Shown: positions 22,171 through 33,441 of the stretch, in pieces
Position numbering within the stretch: the first letter of the stretch is position 1
Layout: each line of letters opens with the position of its first letter
Source of the DNA: Dentipellis sp. KUC8613
Lineage: Eukaryota; Basidiomycota; Agaricomycetes; Russulales; Hericiaceae
Direction: 5' to 3'
DNA length: 64,000 nucleotides
NCBI GenBank assembly: GCA_002286715.1
Contig: NSJX01000004.1
Location: 756,253 to 820,252, forward strand
Made by a program: the position numbers and the translations under genes
Notes under the pieces: model-generated
The model's database searches: none
Told to the model about the DNA's origin: nothing
The model's input: the letters and a program-made list of their open reading frames with translations, nothing else

Positions 22171-22511
22171 TAACGCCTTTTATCGCCCAGCGTCTTACTT
22201 ACGAGGTGCGGATGCACCAATCGCAGTGACGTCAGTCATTGACGGTGCCGGCGTCACGACTTAGCTTCCGTCCCAGTGGAAACTCGCCCGGAGCACCTAC
22301 TCCTCACCACACTCAGATCCTGGAGTGCAGACCAGCCACTAGAACGAGACAATATATGATTAGCATCTGGGACTACAGCCGGAACCCAACTACGTAGAAG
22401 CTGCGTGTCCATATAACGTTTATCAAACACACTCGTCCAATTTCGCGAGCAAGCGGAAGGGAAAGCACCGTCACGCGGCCCCACCTTCCGCCCCCTCTGC
22501 ATTTCGTCTGT

Positions 22512-23664
22512 TCATCTGGCAGCCCCGGCCCCAGCAGCCTGTGCGGGGAGCGTCGCGCCGGTCCACCGCCCAACAAGCGACTGCAGGGTCCTCCAGCCCT
22601 GCAAGGCGACCGGGATATTGGCCCGGGTGATGTAGCCGTCAATGGTGAAGATGGTCTTGTGCACCGCGTCTTTCGTGAAGGCGGACTGGAAGTAGCGCAT
22701 CCGGACGAAGTGGGCGTAGATAAGGGGCGTGACGATGGAGTTTTGCAGCGTCAGGGCGCCGAGGATGACGCGGGCGAGGATGAGAATTTCGGTGTAGGCA
22801 ACGACCCTCATGGCGTAATCATAGTTGGCTAGCGCGCAGGCGGGGTCAAATTACAGGCGGATATGCAGATTTCAGAAGACGCACCTTTAACCCAAACCTG
22901 GAGCTTCTTCGCAATCGGGTGAGGCTGAGGGGGCCCATTCGGAGTCGTGGGTGGGCCTTGCGGCAGGAACTGGGGCATGAGAGTCGTGCGGGTGAACGTC
23001 AGGGCATGGAAGAGGGAGAAAATCGTGTAGGGGAGCAAGGAAACTAGACAACGCGGCCCAGTGAGAACCCTTCGTTCCAGGTAAATTTCAGCAAATCATA
23101 CGCACTCGCGACGGGTTTCGAGGTCCACCAGAAGAAGGCGAGGATGAAGTATTGCACATTCTGGAGAGGTGCATGTGAGGATTGGGAATAAGCGAGACTG
23201 CAGTGCACCGCACCTCATCAGCGAGTGCGCGCCGAACCCAGGCGGTGTTAGGTTGGGGACTCTGCATTAAATGAGCAGCCATACGTAAACACACGTGGGT
23301 TCGTCCTTACCCCTAAGGATTTCCTGGTGGCAGCGAAGACGACAGAGTCAGAACCCATGGCCCTGAGCAGCACAACGAATACTTACTGGCACACGATGGC
23401 ATAGCTGGCGATTGCTCCCGTGAACGCAGCTAATTCCCGAGGGTGAACACGCTACTCGAGCTGCGCACACGGAATCAACATACCCTTGTACCACCAAAGA
23501 GAGGGCGTCCTGAACATGGCCCACGCGAGGATATACCTCAGCGCAGAGATCAGCAGTATAAAGTGTCCGGCTGCCCAGACATAATGCTATCGCCGCAGAG
23601 GAAAGCGCTCAGCCTACGGGCATCTTTCCGGGGGCTGTATGACACTGACCTGTGCGGTGGCCAT
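22512..23664 (-). CDS. Tts1/Pom33 (TMEM33) family ER/nuclear-envelope protein
   Basis: This family shapes tubular ER and helps place nuclear pore complexes (yeast Pom33/Per33, S. pombe Tts1). The first exon is MATAQ. Joining it to HYVWAAGHFILLISALRYIL gives the first membrane span. WAMFRTPSLWWYK, AFTGAIASYAIVC and NVQYFILAFFWWTSKPVAS follow. The family-like block is LLPYTIFSLFHALTFTRTTL, then KKLQVWVK and ANYDYAMRVVAYTEILILAR. NSIVTPLIYAHFVRMRYFQS precedes the soluble C-terminal helix, which ends PAQAAGAGAAR. Total length of about 260-280 residues and 3-4 spans fit the family. The SUMO/nuclear pore link to ULP1 is coincidental. Confidence 0.82.
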
Positions 23665-23945
23665 TCTGAGCAAATCAGCAGGCACAAGAAGGGGATAAGT
23701 GAGTTTGCGATGGAGAACTTGTGGACGGCGTGGAAGTAGCCAGAAGGAAGGTGGTCAGACTGGTTTTTTCCGCGTGAGGTGACGGTGCGTGTCAAGCTCC
23801 CGAACACGGGCACCTCAGTTGACGTAAGCGGACATGCTAAAGGCACGCGGCGATACCACACGCTTTAGGGCAGACTCCCAGCCTACTCGTCAATAAAGAG
23901 AAACTACAATGCTACCAATAAACATCAGACATAAAAGGACGGCGG

Positions 23946-25868
23946 TCACCTACTCCATTGCCCTTGCGCACCCTTCTTTTGTATGTTTTTCTTGTATATC
24001 TCCTTGTCCACTTTCTTTCTCCCTAGTGCCTCAATCCTCCGCTCCTTCCCATTCCTCCGCGGCGCCGCCCGTTCCTCACCAGCATCGCCGTCCACATCCT
24101 CCAACTCCGCATCCTCGCCGTCGTCGTCATCCTCTCGTCTCCGCTTCTTCCCATTCCTGCCCTGCACGCTCTTGCCACCGCCAATGCTGACATTGACGCG
24201 CGGAGGCACTGCGAAGCCAAACGCCTTCCCCACCTTCGCGAGGTCCAGCTGGTTGACGTCGAAGATCTTCTTCAACGAGTATGACGCATAAGACTGGAGA
24301 TACGATCGGTATCCATCCTTTGCGGATTGATGGAGGAAGTAGTTCTTCTGCAGAAGCTTCTCGAGCTGCGAGATACTGCGTAAATACAAGCGCCCGATAA
24401 CCCGGTCCAAAGTGACTCACCTGTGATTGAACATTCGCCACCCGATCCGTAGGGAACGTGAATTCGTTGAGCGGGACCTTCGCCTCCTTCAAGAACCTCA
24501 GGAAACCGAGCTCGCTCTCCAGCAAGAAGAGCAAACTCTTCCCCACTTTCCCAGCTCGTGCTGTTCGGCCGACACGGTGAATGTAGTCGCGGGGGTCATC
24601 TGGCGGGTCGAATTGCACGATCCAGTCTACTCGAGGGATATCGAGGCCTCGCGCGGCGACGTCTGTGCAGAGAAGGATGCCGGATTCTGCGTTGCAGAAC
24701 TCGAAGAACGTGTTCGTTCGCTTTTGTTGTTTTTGCTTTCCCTGAGCGGCCATTAGTACATCAGCTCCGGGCATCTCGCCATTAGACTCACATGGAGGTC
24801 AAGCACGGGAACGTCGATGTAATTGAGGAGCTCCGCGTGGTATTTCACGGAGTTGCAGCTCGAGAAGAACACGACGACCTTCTTTTTGAGGTTCTTCTTC
24901 AAGAATGTGAAGAGGAGGAGGAAACGGCGATCGGAGGGGCAAACAACATATCCCTGAGATAGTGTCGAGACTGTGCTTGTGGCTTCCGATGCGTCGACGT
25001 CGATGTACAGGGGACCAGGTCGTAATGATATTCGTGCGAGGTCCTGCACTTTTGTGGTTTGTGTAGCAGAGAACAGCATGGATTGACGGTTCTCTATATG
25101 AGGGTAAGAGAATGTGAGGCCACCGATTTCGAAGAGATGTGCGCACCATTTGGCAAGATAGAGATGATGCGCTTCATCTCCTCCTCGAAACCAATCTCAA
25201 GGATGCGGTCGGCCTCATCAATAACAAGTGCCTTGAGATTCCGGAACACGAAGCCTTTCGTGTTCTGCAGGCAATAGGCAATGAGACGCAGGCAGGAGTA
25301 CTCGAGAACAAACGTACCTCAAGGTGATCCAACAAACGCCCAGGCGTCGCGACTATCAGGTTTACGCCCTTCAACAGCTTGTCGGCTTCAGCTCTCCTGT
25401 TCGCACCGCCAATAACGATACCAAACGTCTGTGAATGGTGCGCCATCAACTCCTTTGCGACGCCAAAGATTTGCAGGGCCAATTCACGCGTCGGAGAGAC
25501 GATAATGATACCAGTCCCTTGAAGCCGCAAAAAACACAAGCACAAAGATCAGCTTCATAACGTACACGAAGTGCAGAAGCCAGCCACTCACCATTACGAG
25601 GCTTGAACTTCATCCTATGCAGCAACTCCACCGCAGGAATCAGGAACGCTAGTGTCTTTCCCGAGCCAGTACGCGCTGCGCCAAGCACGTCCTTCCCCGC
25701 AAGCAATGGCGGTATCGACTTCTCCTGTACAGGCGTCATAGTTGAGAAGCCCATCCCCTCCAGACCCTTCATCGTCGGCTCCGACAGCTCCAGAGAAGAG
25801 AACGGCTTTCTACCCTGCACGCCCTCCTGAGGCACGGGTGCCGGTGCTTGATCAGCCGCGTCGGCCAT
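23946..25868 (-). CDS. HAS1: DEAD-box RNA helicase Has1
   Basis: Has1 is a nucleolar ATP-dependent helicase needed for small and large ribosomal subunit assembly. The start is [16 protein letters not shown], with a short N-terminus compared with yeast. Motifs in order: [15 protein letters not shown] (Q motif), [13 protein letters not shown] (Walker A), PTRELALQI (Ia), [10 protein letters not shown] (Ib), [16 protein letters not shown] (DEAD), [15 protein letters not shown] (III), [14 protein letters not shown] (IV), [19 protein letters not shown] (V) and [15 protein letters not shown] (VI). The Has1-type C-terminal block [20 protein letters not shown] is present, followed by a basic [11 protein letters not shown] tail. 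The gene is complete. It is head to head with PTH2 paralog B, with 188 bases between the proposed start codons. Confidence 0.93.
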
Positions 25869-26056
25869 GGTGTTTTGAAGATAGTATGCGCCTTGTGATT
25901 AAAGAAGAAAGGTTGAAGGTCGTGGTGTCCTGGTGGTGTAGAAATACAGTCGTGCGGGCGTCAGACTCCTCAGAGGGAGGTGCTTGGAAAAGTGACCGGA
26001 TCGAGTAACCGCACTCGGTAAGCCAGAAATCTTGCCTCGGCCGTTGCCGAGCACTC

Positions 26057-27066
26057 ATGTTTTCCTCCAGTGCCAGCCTGAGGCGGTCAAGCATGTCCCT
26101 CTGTCGGTGACTATCCCCCTGGCTTTCGAATCTATGGCGTTGAGCTGAACATATATTGACATTTTAGTGATTCTTGGGATATGCGCAACTGTGGTGTCTG
26201 CGGGCGTCGGATATGCGCTTGGCTTGAGACAGCATCCTAACCTCAGAGATTTGCCACCTGGAGTTTCAACAGGAACGAATGACACACAGCCCGAGACTGA
26301 CATTGAAGAAGACGAAGAGGACAGTGAGGACGAAGAGGACCTGGCAGATGGAGACCTTTCCGCTATCAAGGCAGGAATGCTTCAGCACTGTAAACTGGTA
26401 AGCTCTGCAACCCTGCATACGCGTTCAATAACTTAAGGAAACCGATACAGGTGTTAGTCGTTCGCACGGATCTGAAGATGACCCCGGGGAAGATTGCAGC
26501 ACAATGCGGGTGAGCTCCATCATGCTGATTCTGTTTTCTTTGCTAAATGACCTCGGATGAAGGCATGCAACTCTAGCTTGCTACAAAGCGTTGTCGAAGA
26601 AAAATCCCAAGGTGCGTGCTTCGGTATAAATATGACAAACTCCCCGCAGGCAACTCATGGGCTCCGAAATAACAGCTCTTACAGCACTGGGAGCGCACAG
26701 GGTAACTTTGACCGTTTGACTTCACGAACGTAACACTGATCATTAAAATCAGACAAGCGAAGATCGTATTGAAGGGTACTTCAGAAGAGCAGCTTATGGA
26801 GCTCGAGGCCATCGCAAAAAGCCTGAACCTCTGCGCGCGTCACATTGAAGATGCGTAAGTACCTTCGAACATATGTTCAGAACACGAACTCATTCAATAC
26901 TATTGACCCCAGAGGGAGGACACAAGTAGAGCCTGGCTCTCGAACAGTGCTAGGCATCGGTCCAGGTGAGCTTCCTCCTTTGTGTCAATTTTGCCTTGTT
27001 GCCGACGATCCTTCAGCACCTGTGGATCTGATCAACCAGGTCACTGGACATCTACGACTTCTCTAG
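26057..27066 (+). CDS. PTH2: Peptidyl-tRNA hydrolase 2 (paralog B)
   Basis: A second Pth2, about 10 kb from paralog A and on the opposite strand. The N-terminal span is [20 protein letters not shown], then an acidic linker, [20 protein letters not shown]. The catalytic domain is [20 protein letters not shown], then [64 protein letters not shown] and GHLRLL. Using the acceptor before CTCTTACAG restores the LLQHWERTG block. The first exon is uncertain: ATG at 26057 with a GTGCCA donor gives the right phase, but another start is possible. Paralog B lacks the intron that creates the micro-exon in A. Both copies keep the conserved residues, so both are probably active. Confidence 0.83.
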
Positions 27067-27267
27067 AGCATCGGTCGATATCCCTCGAGATCTTTCTAGC
27101 TCGCGCCGCTCATGCATTTACTCTTCTAGAGTCGCAGCATACACACCCATCTATCGTACAGTGATAATCGTAACACAGTTACACCAATGCATCTTCTACA
27201 GTCTTCGTCCGTGCTTGCTTCTTATGTCTAGACCTGCCTCTAGATCTTCAACTTCTTGTAGCGTCAT

Positions 27268-30200
27268 TCACCTGCGCCTTGCCAGCGTGCGGGAAAGGTT
27301 GAACGCGGCCGAGATGAGCGTGACGTGCCTGGCAAGGACAAGCCAAATTCAACAATGCCATCGTGCACGCGATATCAACGAAAAGGACATACGTGAATCC
27401 CTGGACGGCATTCCCAAGGCTAAAGAAAACGCAGTTTCAATTACGGGTTACTGTGGATCAGATGGTATCCTTACCCATCTCCCGAAGGCGAGATTTCCTC
27501 CGTGCAAAGGCCGACGTGATTAGTGTATTGCAAGAAATCCTGCGATGCTCCGCGGTTGGCTATGATTCGTTGTCCTTACCAAGATACACTCACCTCGAAC
27601 ATGGATACGGCTTTCGACAGCATTGCAGGATCGAATTCTCCTGCCCGGGTCAATGCCTCGACACACCTAGTTCACAAACGAGTTTAGCCGTTGTCCAGGT
27701 GCAGACAAAGACACAAAATGCGGCTGACCATAAGGTGCAGAGACAGAACGTCCCTTCTTCGCCTCCGACGCCGTCGTCCGATTCTTGAGTATTGTAACGA
27801 TACACGAGATTCTGCAGGCAACAATGATTAAGATTTCAGAACAGAAAAGATACGAAATGGTCATCACGTTGGCTGTGAGACCGCCGCGCTCCGGTGTCTT
27901 CAGGATAGCCTTCAGCGTGCTCACAAAGCGGGGATCCGGCTAATAAATATTTTGTGTCAGTGCCTCGGAGGATCACCCTATGGGCACGAACGAAAATACG
28001 CACGGCAGTGGAGAAGAACACGAGAGGCATGATGAGCACCGCCGAATCAAGGATGTGCGTTTCCTCGTAGCTCTGTCCGAAGACCTGCCGCTCGGGGTTC
28101 CATGCACGCTGCATGATGTTCTCGTAGAGCTCGTCGCGGGTTTCTAGCCATTTCAGCCGATGAGGGCAGGGGAGAGACCGCTTGTCCGCGAGACGGAGTC
28201 CTGTCGAAACGAGATCAGTCACGCTGAAATACTACGGGCGAAGGACAACACTCGCCTCTGTCGATGGCGACCCTGGTGATTGAAGGTCAAGGCTTGGTGA
28301 AAATGTCTTTCGGGGTCTGACGTTTTTACTCACCACATCATGATCTACCAAATGACCTCGTCAGAATGGAATGGCTCGTATTCGACTTGAAGAAGACACA
28401 CCTTGGAATACTGCAGAAAAGTGAGCTTCGTCGTAAATCGGACCTGCGTAGATGAAGAAGAGTACGGACCGTGAAATGACGCTTCTTATTCCGGACCTCC
28501 CTGTCAGAATGTCGATTGATAAAGGAGAACATACGATGCGGGCGGACGCGCACTGACCAGATAGAACTACATGCCAGTTAGCATGCGATTAGGCGGAAAT
28601 GGGGGAAGCGTGAGGGAGAGATAACTCAACGCACAGGTCCGGGTCGTTGCAATGCTGAACGACGACTGAAGGGTGGTCAATAAATGAAAAGAATATGGTC
28701 AGATAATGCATGCCGTACAATCTACCCTGGGAGTGACATGAGGTGTTAGTAGGCGGATTACTCAAGGGAACGGGTTATCTCACAGATCCCGGACAGCGAC
28801 CCTTGTATCATCAAATCTCGTCAGAGAATACTTGGAGATTCGATGGCTAAGAAAGTATATACCAAGTATCATAGGACTAGAATTCGATCGTGAGCAACAC
28901 TGTCTTGATTGACGAGGGGGTCTGCTTACCAGAGGCCTCCCGTACTGCCAAAAGTTCGTTATTACCCTGATTCCACGAAAGTAGATGAGCGCATACCTTC
29001 TGACCCAAGTAGATACAATCTAGACTTTATTTGCGCAACATGTCAATAATGCATTGGTTATGAGGTGCTGGACGACTAGAATAACGTAAGACGGCCGTTT
29101 GCTCTTAGAAGTCGAGACCAACTCACAATCTTACAGTTCACCGTAGATATCCTATTTCAGACGATCGTCAAACACTACTTTCAAAGGAATAATGATGTTC
29201 TCACCAGCTGTATGTGGTCTATCGCGCCGTTTCCAATTCTATATGCCCGTGACACCAGGCTTGACTTGCTCAGAGGAAAATAACATACCTAACGGGCTTC
29301 GAGCCCTTGTGACCATCTAAGTGCAGAAGTTCTTCCTCAGGGAAGAGCTTCTCACCTATATTTTTGGGTCAGCTGAAGTTCATCGCATCGAATAGCATGC
29401 AGGAAGGCATACCATGAATGGTGTACATGATCTGCAAAGAACCGTCGGGGTTCCTGTCCTTCAGACGATCAAATATGAAGTCCATATAGGCTAGTAGGAT
29501 GTTGAGATTAGTTCCCCAATTTCAATAGTGAATAGGTTTGGAAATATACCATTAGCTTCATGCGTAAACCCGAGGCGAATAAGGGCGTAGAGTGTGAACG
29601 AGGAGTCCCGAATCCAAGATGCGCTAAAATCTCAGTCAGCGGGAGAAAACAGGATGTCTGAGTCGTTATCATTACCGGTAGTCCCTAGCCATGCACTGCG
29701 TCAGGAGACCGTGCACCCGGTGGGAAAAGAGACATACCAGTTTCTAGTTCCACCAATGTATTCCGGCAAGCTGAAGGTCGGGCTAGCGACGACAGCACCT
29801 GACGTAAGATGGTAGGTAAGTAAGTGGTGCTACCATCGAGTCAGAGCTGAAAAGCCCCGCAACTGACCCGTCGGCTCATAAATGAGTAACTTCAATGCTA
29901 AGGCACTTCGATGCACGGCCTCTTTCCAGGAACCACTATACGTCGACTTTCGTATCCAAGCGTTCCAATAATTGTTGGTGCCCAGCAGAAGCTCGCGCAA
30001 CAGATCCTACAAATGGCCGCGGTGTCAAAGAAATATGATAAGAGTATAAAAGAGGGCTTGCCTTAGACAGTAATGGATCGTCTTTTTCTCTAAGCGTAGA
30101 CGCCCCCTTGATGAGCTCTGCTCAAATGTCATTCTCTTGCAACCGTCACAGTCAGTCATTTAACTTACTTGCGAGGGAGACTCCGAACTGCTGCGCGTGT

Positions 30201-31386
30201 TCTTCTGTAGGTTGCATCTTTTGTCCGCCGCTGCCCTCGGAAGGCGTCCTCAAGACAAACGTGACGGCCTGCCCCTCAGAAAGCTGGAGGTCCAAACCGA
30301 CAGCTTGTCCCTTGTGACCTTTCTTCGACAAATCAAGAAGCTGCAGTTCCACCTTGGGGACAGCTACGTTGTCGATCAGCGACTCCGCTACATAGCGCAG
30401 ATCAAGGGTCAGTCCTTCTGATTTGAAGATTGCTTTCTGCTGGCTGGTAGGCAAGCCATCGAGACTGGGGATCACGGAGTCATCGGCGACGATGCTCGTC
30501 TCGTGAGAGGTTCGGGCGTAGTTGAAGGCTGGCGCGCATTCTACCCGCACAGGCATTTGGCCCCGGATGACCTATCGAGACATGAAGCACCAACCGTCCA
30601 AGGACGACGGCACATACTGACCTCAACGCGGCGTACGAGCCAATGGAGAAGGGGCTTGTGCGCTGCGGTACTTGGGTTTCGCGGAAGAAAATCTAATTTT
30701 GAGAGAAGTTGTAATCATAAATTTCTCATCATGAAGCTGTATTCCCGACGTACCCGTTACGCTGACGACCCCTTCATCGTTCAGAAATCTAGTAACGTTC
30801 GGGGTTAGCGGTTGCTTGAGTCTTCGACACGAGCCTGTCTTACTTCGTTTGAAGGACCTATGCATCCCATATTTCACAAGCTTTAAATAGAGATAATATC
30901 GGCAAAGCTATGTGCGTACGTTGGAGCTCGGTAGGTAATTTTGTTTGGGCGAGAAGGGGACTGCAGGCGTGATGGAGAAGTGACCGCCCTTCAAGCTGTT
31001 TAGAAAGCAATCGCCTTCGGTGAGCTCGGACATACCTTTTCCTTGTCCAGTATACGAGCAAAGACCGATGGCGAATCGAAGTCGGGAACACAGTAGCTCT
31101 CAACTGGGTTGTCCTCATTCACCATTCGGTCCTCCTAGGATGTGGATATGCAACTCACTGGATCCATCAACGCTAACCTAGACATGCACGTCAGAATTAG
31201 CAAGACGAGCTTCTCATGCTGCCTATACATACAAGGGCTGCCGTTCTCAGGTTGCCAATGCTGATAGAGGAAAGGGCGGCTTAAACATGAATTTGGCTCC
31301 GTCTCACAGGAAAAGGAGAACACGAACAGGCCATGGTCAGAAATCGGGATGTAGTCGCGTTCTCGACCTGGATGGAGTGGATTCAT
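27268..31386 (-). CDS. GH15 trehalase/glucoamylase-like hydrolase
   Basis: A glycoside hydrolase family 15 protein with the bacterial-style trehalase-like N-terminal domain. The start, [20 protein letters not shown], has no signal peptide, so it is probably intracellular. More than 20 exons can be traced. The N-domain includes [16 protein letters not shown] and [19 protein letters not shown]. The catalytic (alpha/alpha)6 barrel includes [17 protein letters not shown], then DYR from a 9-base micro-exon (29676-29684), then [76 protein letters not shown] and [14 protein letters not shown]. It ends [19 protein letters not shown]. Substrate could be trehalose, alpha-glucans or a glucosylated metabolite; sequence alone does not decide. 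Confidence 0.83.
29676..29684 (-). other. 9-base micro-exon of the GH15 gene
   Basis: GGACTACCG on the minus strand is flanked by AG and GT. It supplies Asp-Tyr-Arg of the family motif N-W-D-Y-R-x-S-W-I-R-D, in frame with both neighbours. Confidence 0.72.
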
Positions 31387-31653
31387 TGCTGGCAAAATCA
31401 GTGAAAAAGGCCTCTGTTGTGCGGGACACGGAAGGGCTGTCGCTGTCAGGCAGGGCGTGAGCGCGTCAGACCTTATATACGCCATGGATCGGGCACGTCC
31501 GCGGACCGGGGACGGTGGCGGTGTCGCTCGCGTAGATACAGTCATCGGCATTCGTCATTCCGAGGTGCCCTCCCTCCTTCCAACATCTCCCAGAGGTCTA
31601 ATATTTCGTGTGTTATTGGGCCATCTCGCGTCCGCAACCTTCGTCTGGGAATA

Positions 31654-33124
31654 ATGTCTCGAATGCATTATGAGGTACGCTCTTATCTACTGCATTTTCG
31701 CATGCCCCCTAGCTGTCAGAATCTTTCCTATCGTCAAGATTGTCCCAGGCTTTTTTCTGCAAGACGATCCGCGAGCGAATCCTGCCACCATTGGGCCTGT
31801 AAGTGAGCTCCGGGATTAGACAATCGCCTTGTCACAAGACGACAGCGAGCCGCTCCGTCTCGACGAGATAATCTCGAACCATGCATCGTGCTGTCCTCAT
31901 TACCGATCCTCACTCGCTTGGTAAGTCACGATACACTGATACCCCCGCATGCTTGGCAGATCCCACCCTCTTTTGGCCTCCTGTCCAAGGTGCCCTCCGA
32001 TTGGCTGGAATTTCAAGATCGCATTTCGGATCTGAATTCCGCTGCCCCTGCACACACATCGTACAAGGTTTTAATTTTGGGCAGACATGGCCAAGGATAC
32101 CGTTCGTACAGAAATCGAAATCTAGCTTTGAGGCCGTGCTCAGCCATAGGTTCAGATAATGCAGCAGTCTTGAAATATGGGAGAAAGGTCCGCCAATTCA
32201 CGAATCTCTGAGTAGACGCCTGATTTCGAGTTCTGTAGGAATGGGACGAGTAAGGGCGCTCAAATATGCTCGATGCGGCCCAGTATAAGTCTGTATTTTA
32301 TTTACACACAGAAAGTGGTCACTGCTGGACGGCGACGGAGAAATGGTATGGGGTCGTACGTCGTCCCTTCGATTTGGTGGTTCAACAGCAGATTTGCAAC
32401 TCACACACATGGAAACATCCTGTGTAGCCGATGCAGACCTTACGCTTCTTGGACAAAACCAGGCTCGCGAACTCGGCGCTGCATGGCAGATGGAGCTCTC
32501 CCGCGGCATGCCTCTACCACAAAGATTTTACTGCAGCCCAATGACAAGGGCCCTGCATACTTGCAAGTTGACCTTCGAGAGAATTCTACCAGACGACCAC
32601 GTAGGACCAGTGGTTCTTGAAGTCTGTGGCGGTTTTCTTTTGTCGGAACCTGTCACTGAATTTTTGTTATCCAGAATCTGCGAGAGTGGTATGGCAAAAA
32701 CCCCTGCGACAAGCGCAGCGCCCGTTCAGTCATAACTGCTCGATTTCCTTCTGTAGAATTCGACGGTGATTTCACAGAGGAAGACACCCTATGGACGCAT
32801 GAGCGCGAGAGCAGGGCCCATGTTAACGAACGTGTGGGCACTGTTCTGGACAAGGTGTTTAGTGCGAGTAAAGATGACGTCTGTAAGTCAAATCATCGAT
32901 TGGTAATATAGAATTTTTCACGACGAACGTGCGTAGATATCTCAATCACAGCACATGGGGGCTTCTTCCGAGCGCTTACAGACATTATAGGACGAGGAGA
33001 GTATGCATTGCCACCTGGAGGTAAGCTGGACAATATGCAGGACAATGTCTCACACCTATCACTCTCGTTGTCAGGAATTTTGCCTGTAGTGGTGAAATCG
33101 TCGCCCAAGGAAGGGGTCTATTAG
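31654..33124 (+). CDS. Histidine phosphatase (phosphoglycerate mutase-like), copy 1
   Basis: A member of the histidine phosphatase superfamily, resembling yeast Pmu1-type phosphomutase-like enzymes. Exons: MSRMHYE, IVPGFFLQDDPRANPATIGP, IPPSFGLLSKVPSDWLEFQD, SYKVLILGRHGQGYHN (catalytic RHG), AAVLKYGRK, an 11-base exon giving EWDE (32239-32249), KWSLLDGDGEMVW, DLTLLGQNQARELGAAWQME and FYCSPMTRALHTCKLTFE. The C-terminal part has FTEEDTLWTHERES and the second catalytic His in VYISITAHGGFFRALTDIIG. It ends SSPKEGVY. One donor is GTTCGT, weaker than usual, and the second intron (after the second exon) is longer than in copy 2, but all joins keep frame. Substrate is unknown. Confidence 0.8.
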
Positions 33125-33441
33125 AAGCGCACATCCATTCGGATATTACAAGGTTTCCTTAGCCTCGCTACCTACCGTACCCCGCCGCTTCGAGGACATA
33201 CATAAGGTCTTCTCCTCAGATGGCCTTCACCGATTTAGAGTAGTATGGATCCGACGGGCGTCTCAGGTTCATCGACGATGTTGTAGATACTTCCTTTGTC
33301 TATACCCAGTTTGTAGTATACTTTTTATAAATATGCTTGACGCGACCCTGCTGGGGTTAGGATCGCCTTGACACGATCATTCCTTTGAATAACACCGTTG
33401 CGGTGATTACACACTGGGTTTAGGCGTCCTTGTAGAAGAAA
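33125..33441. other. Intergenic between tandem phosphatase genes
   Basis: 317 bases holding the 3' end of copy 1 and the promoter of copy 2. No further gene is seen. Confidence 0.4.

Noticed and set aside
31654..33124. Histidine phosphatase copy 1 as a broken copy
   Set aside because: The apparent frame breaks disappear once the GTTCGT donor and the 11-base exon are used; both catalytic histidines remain.
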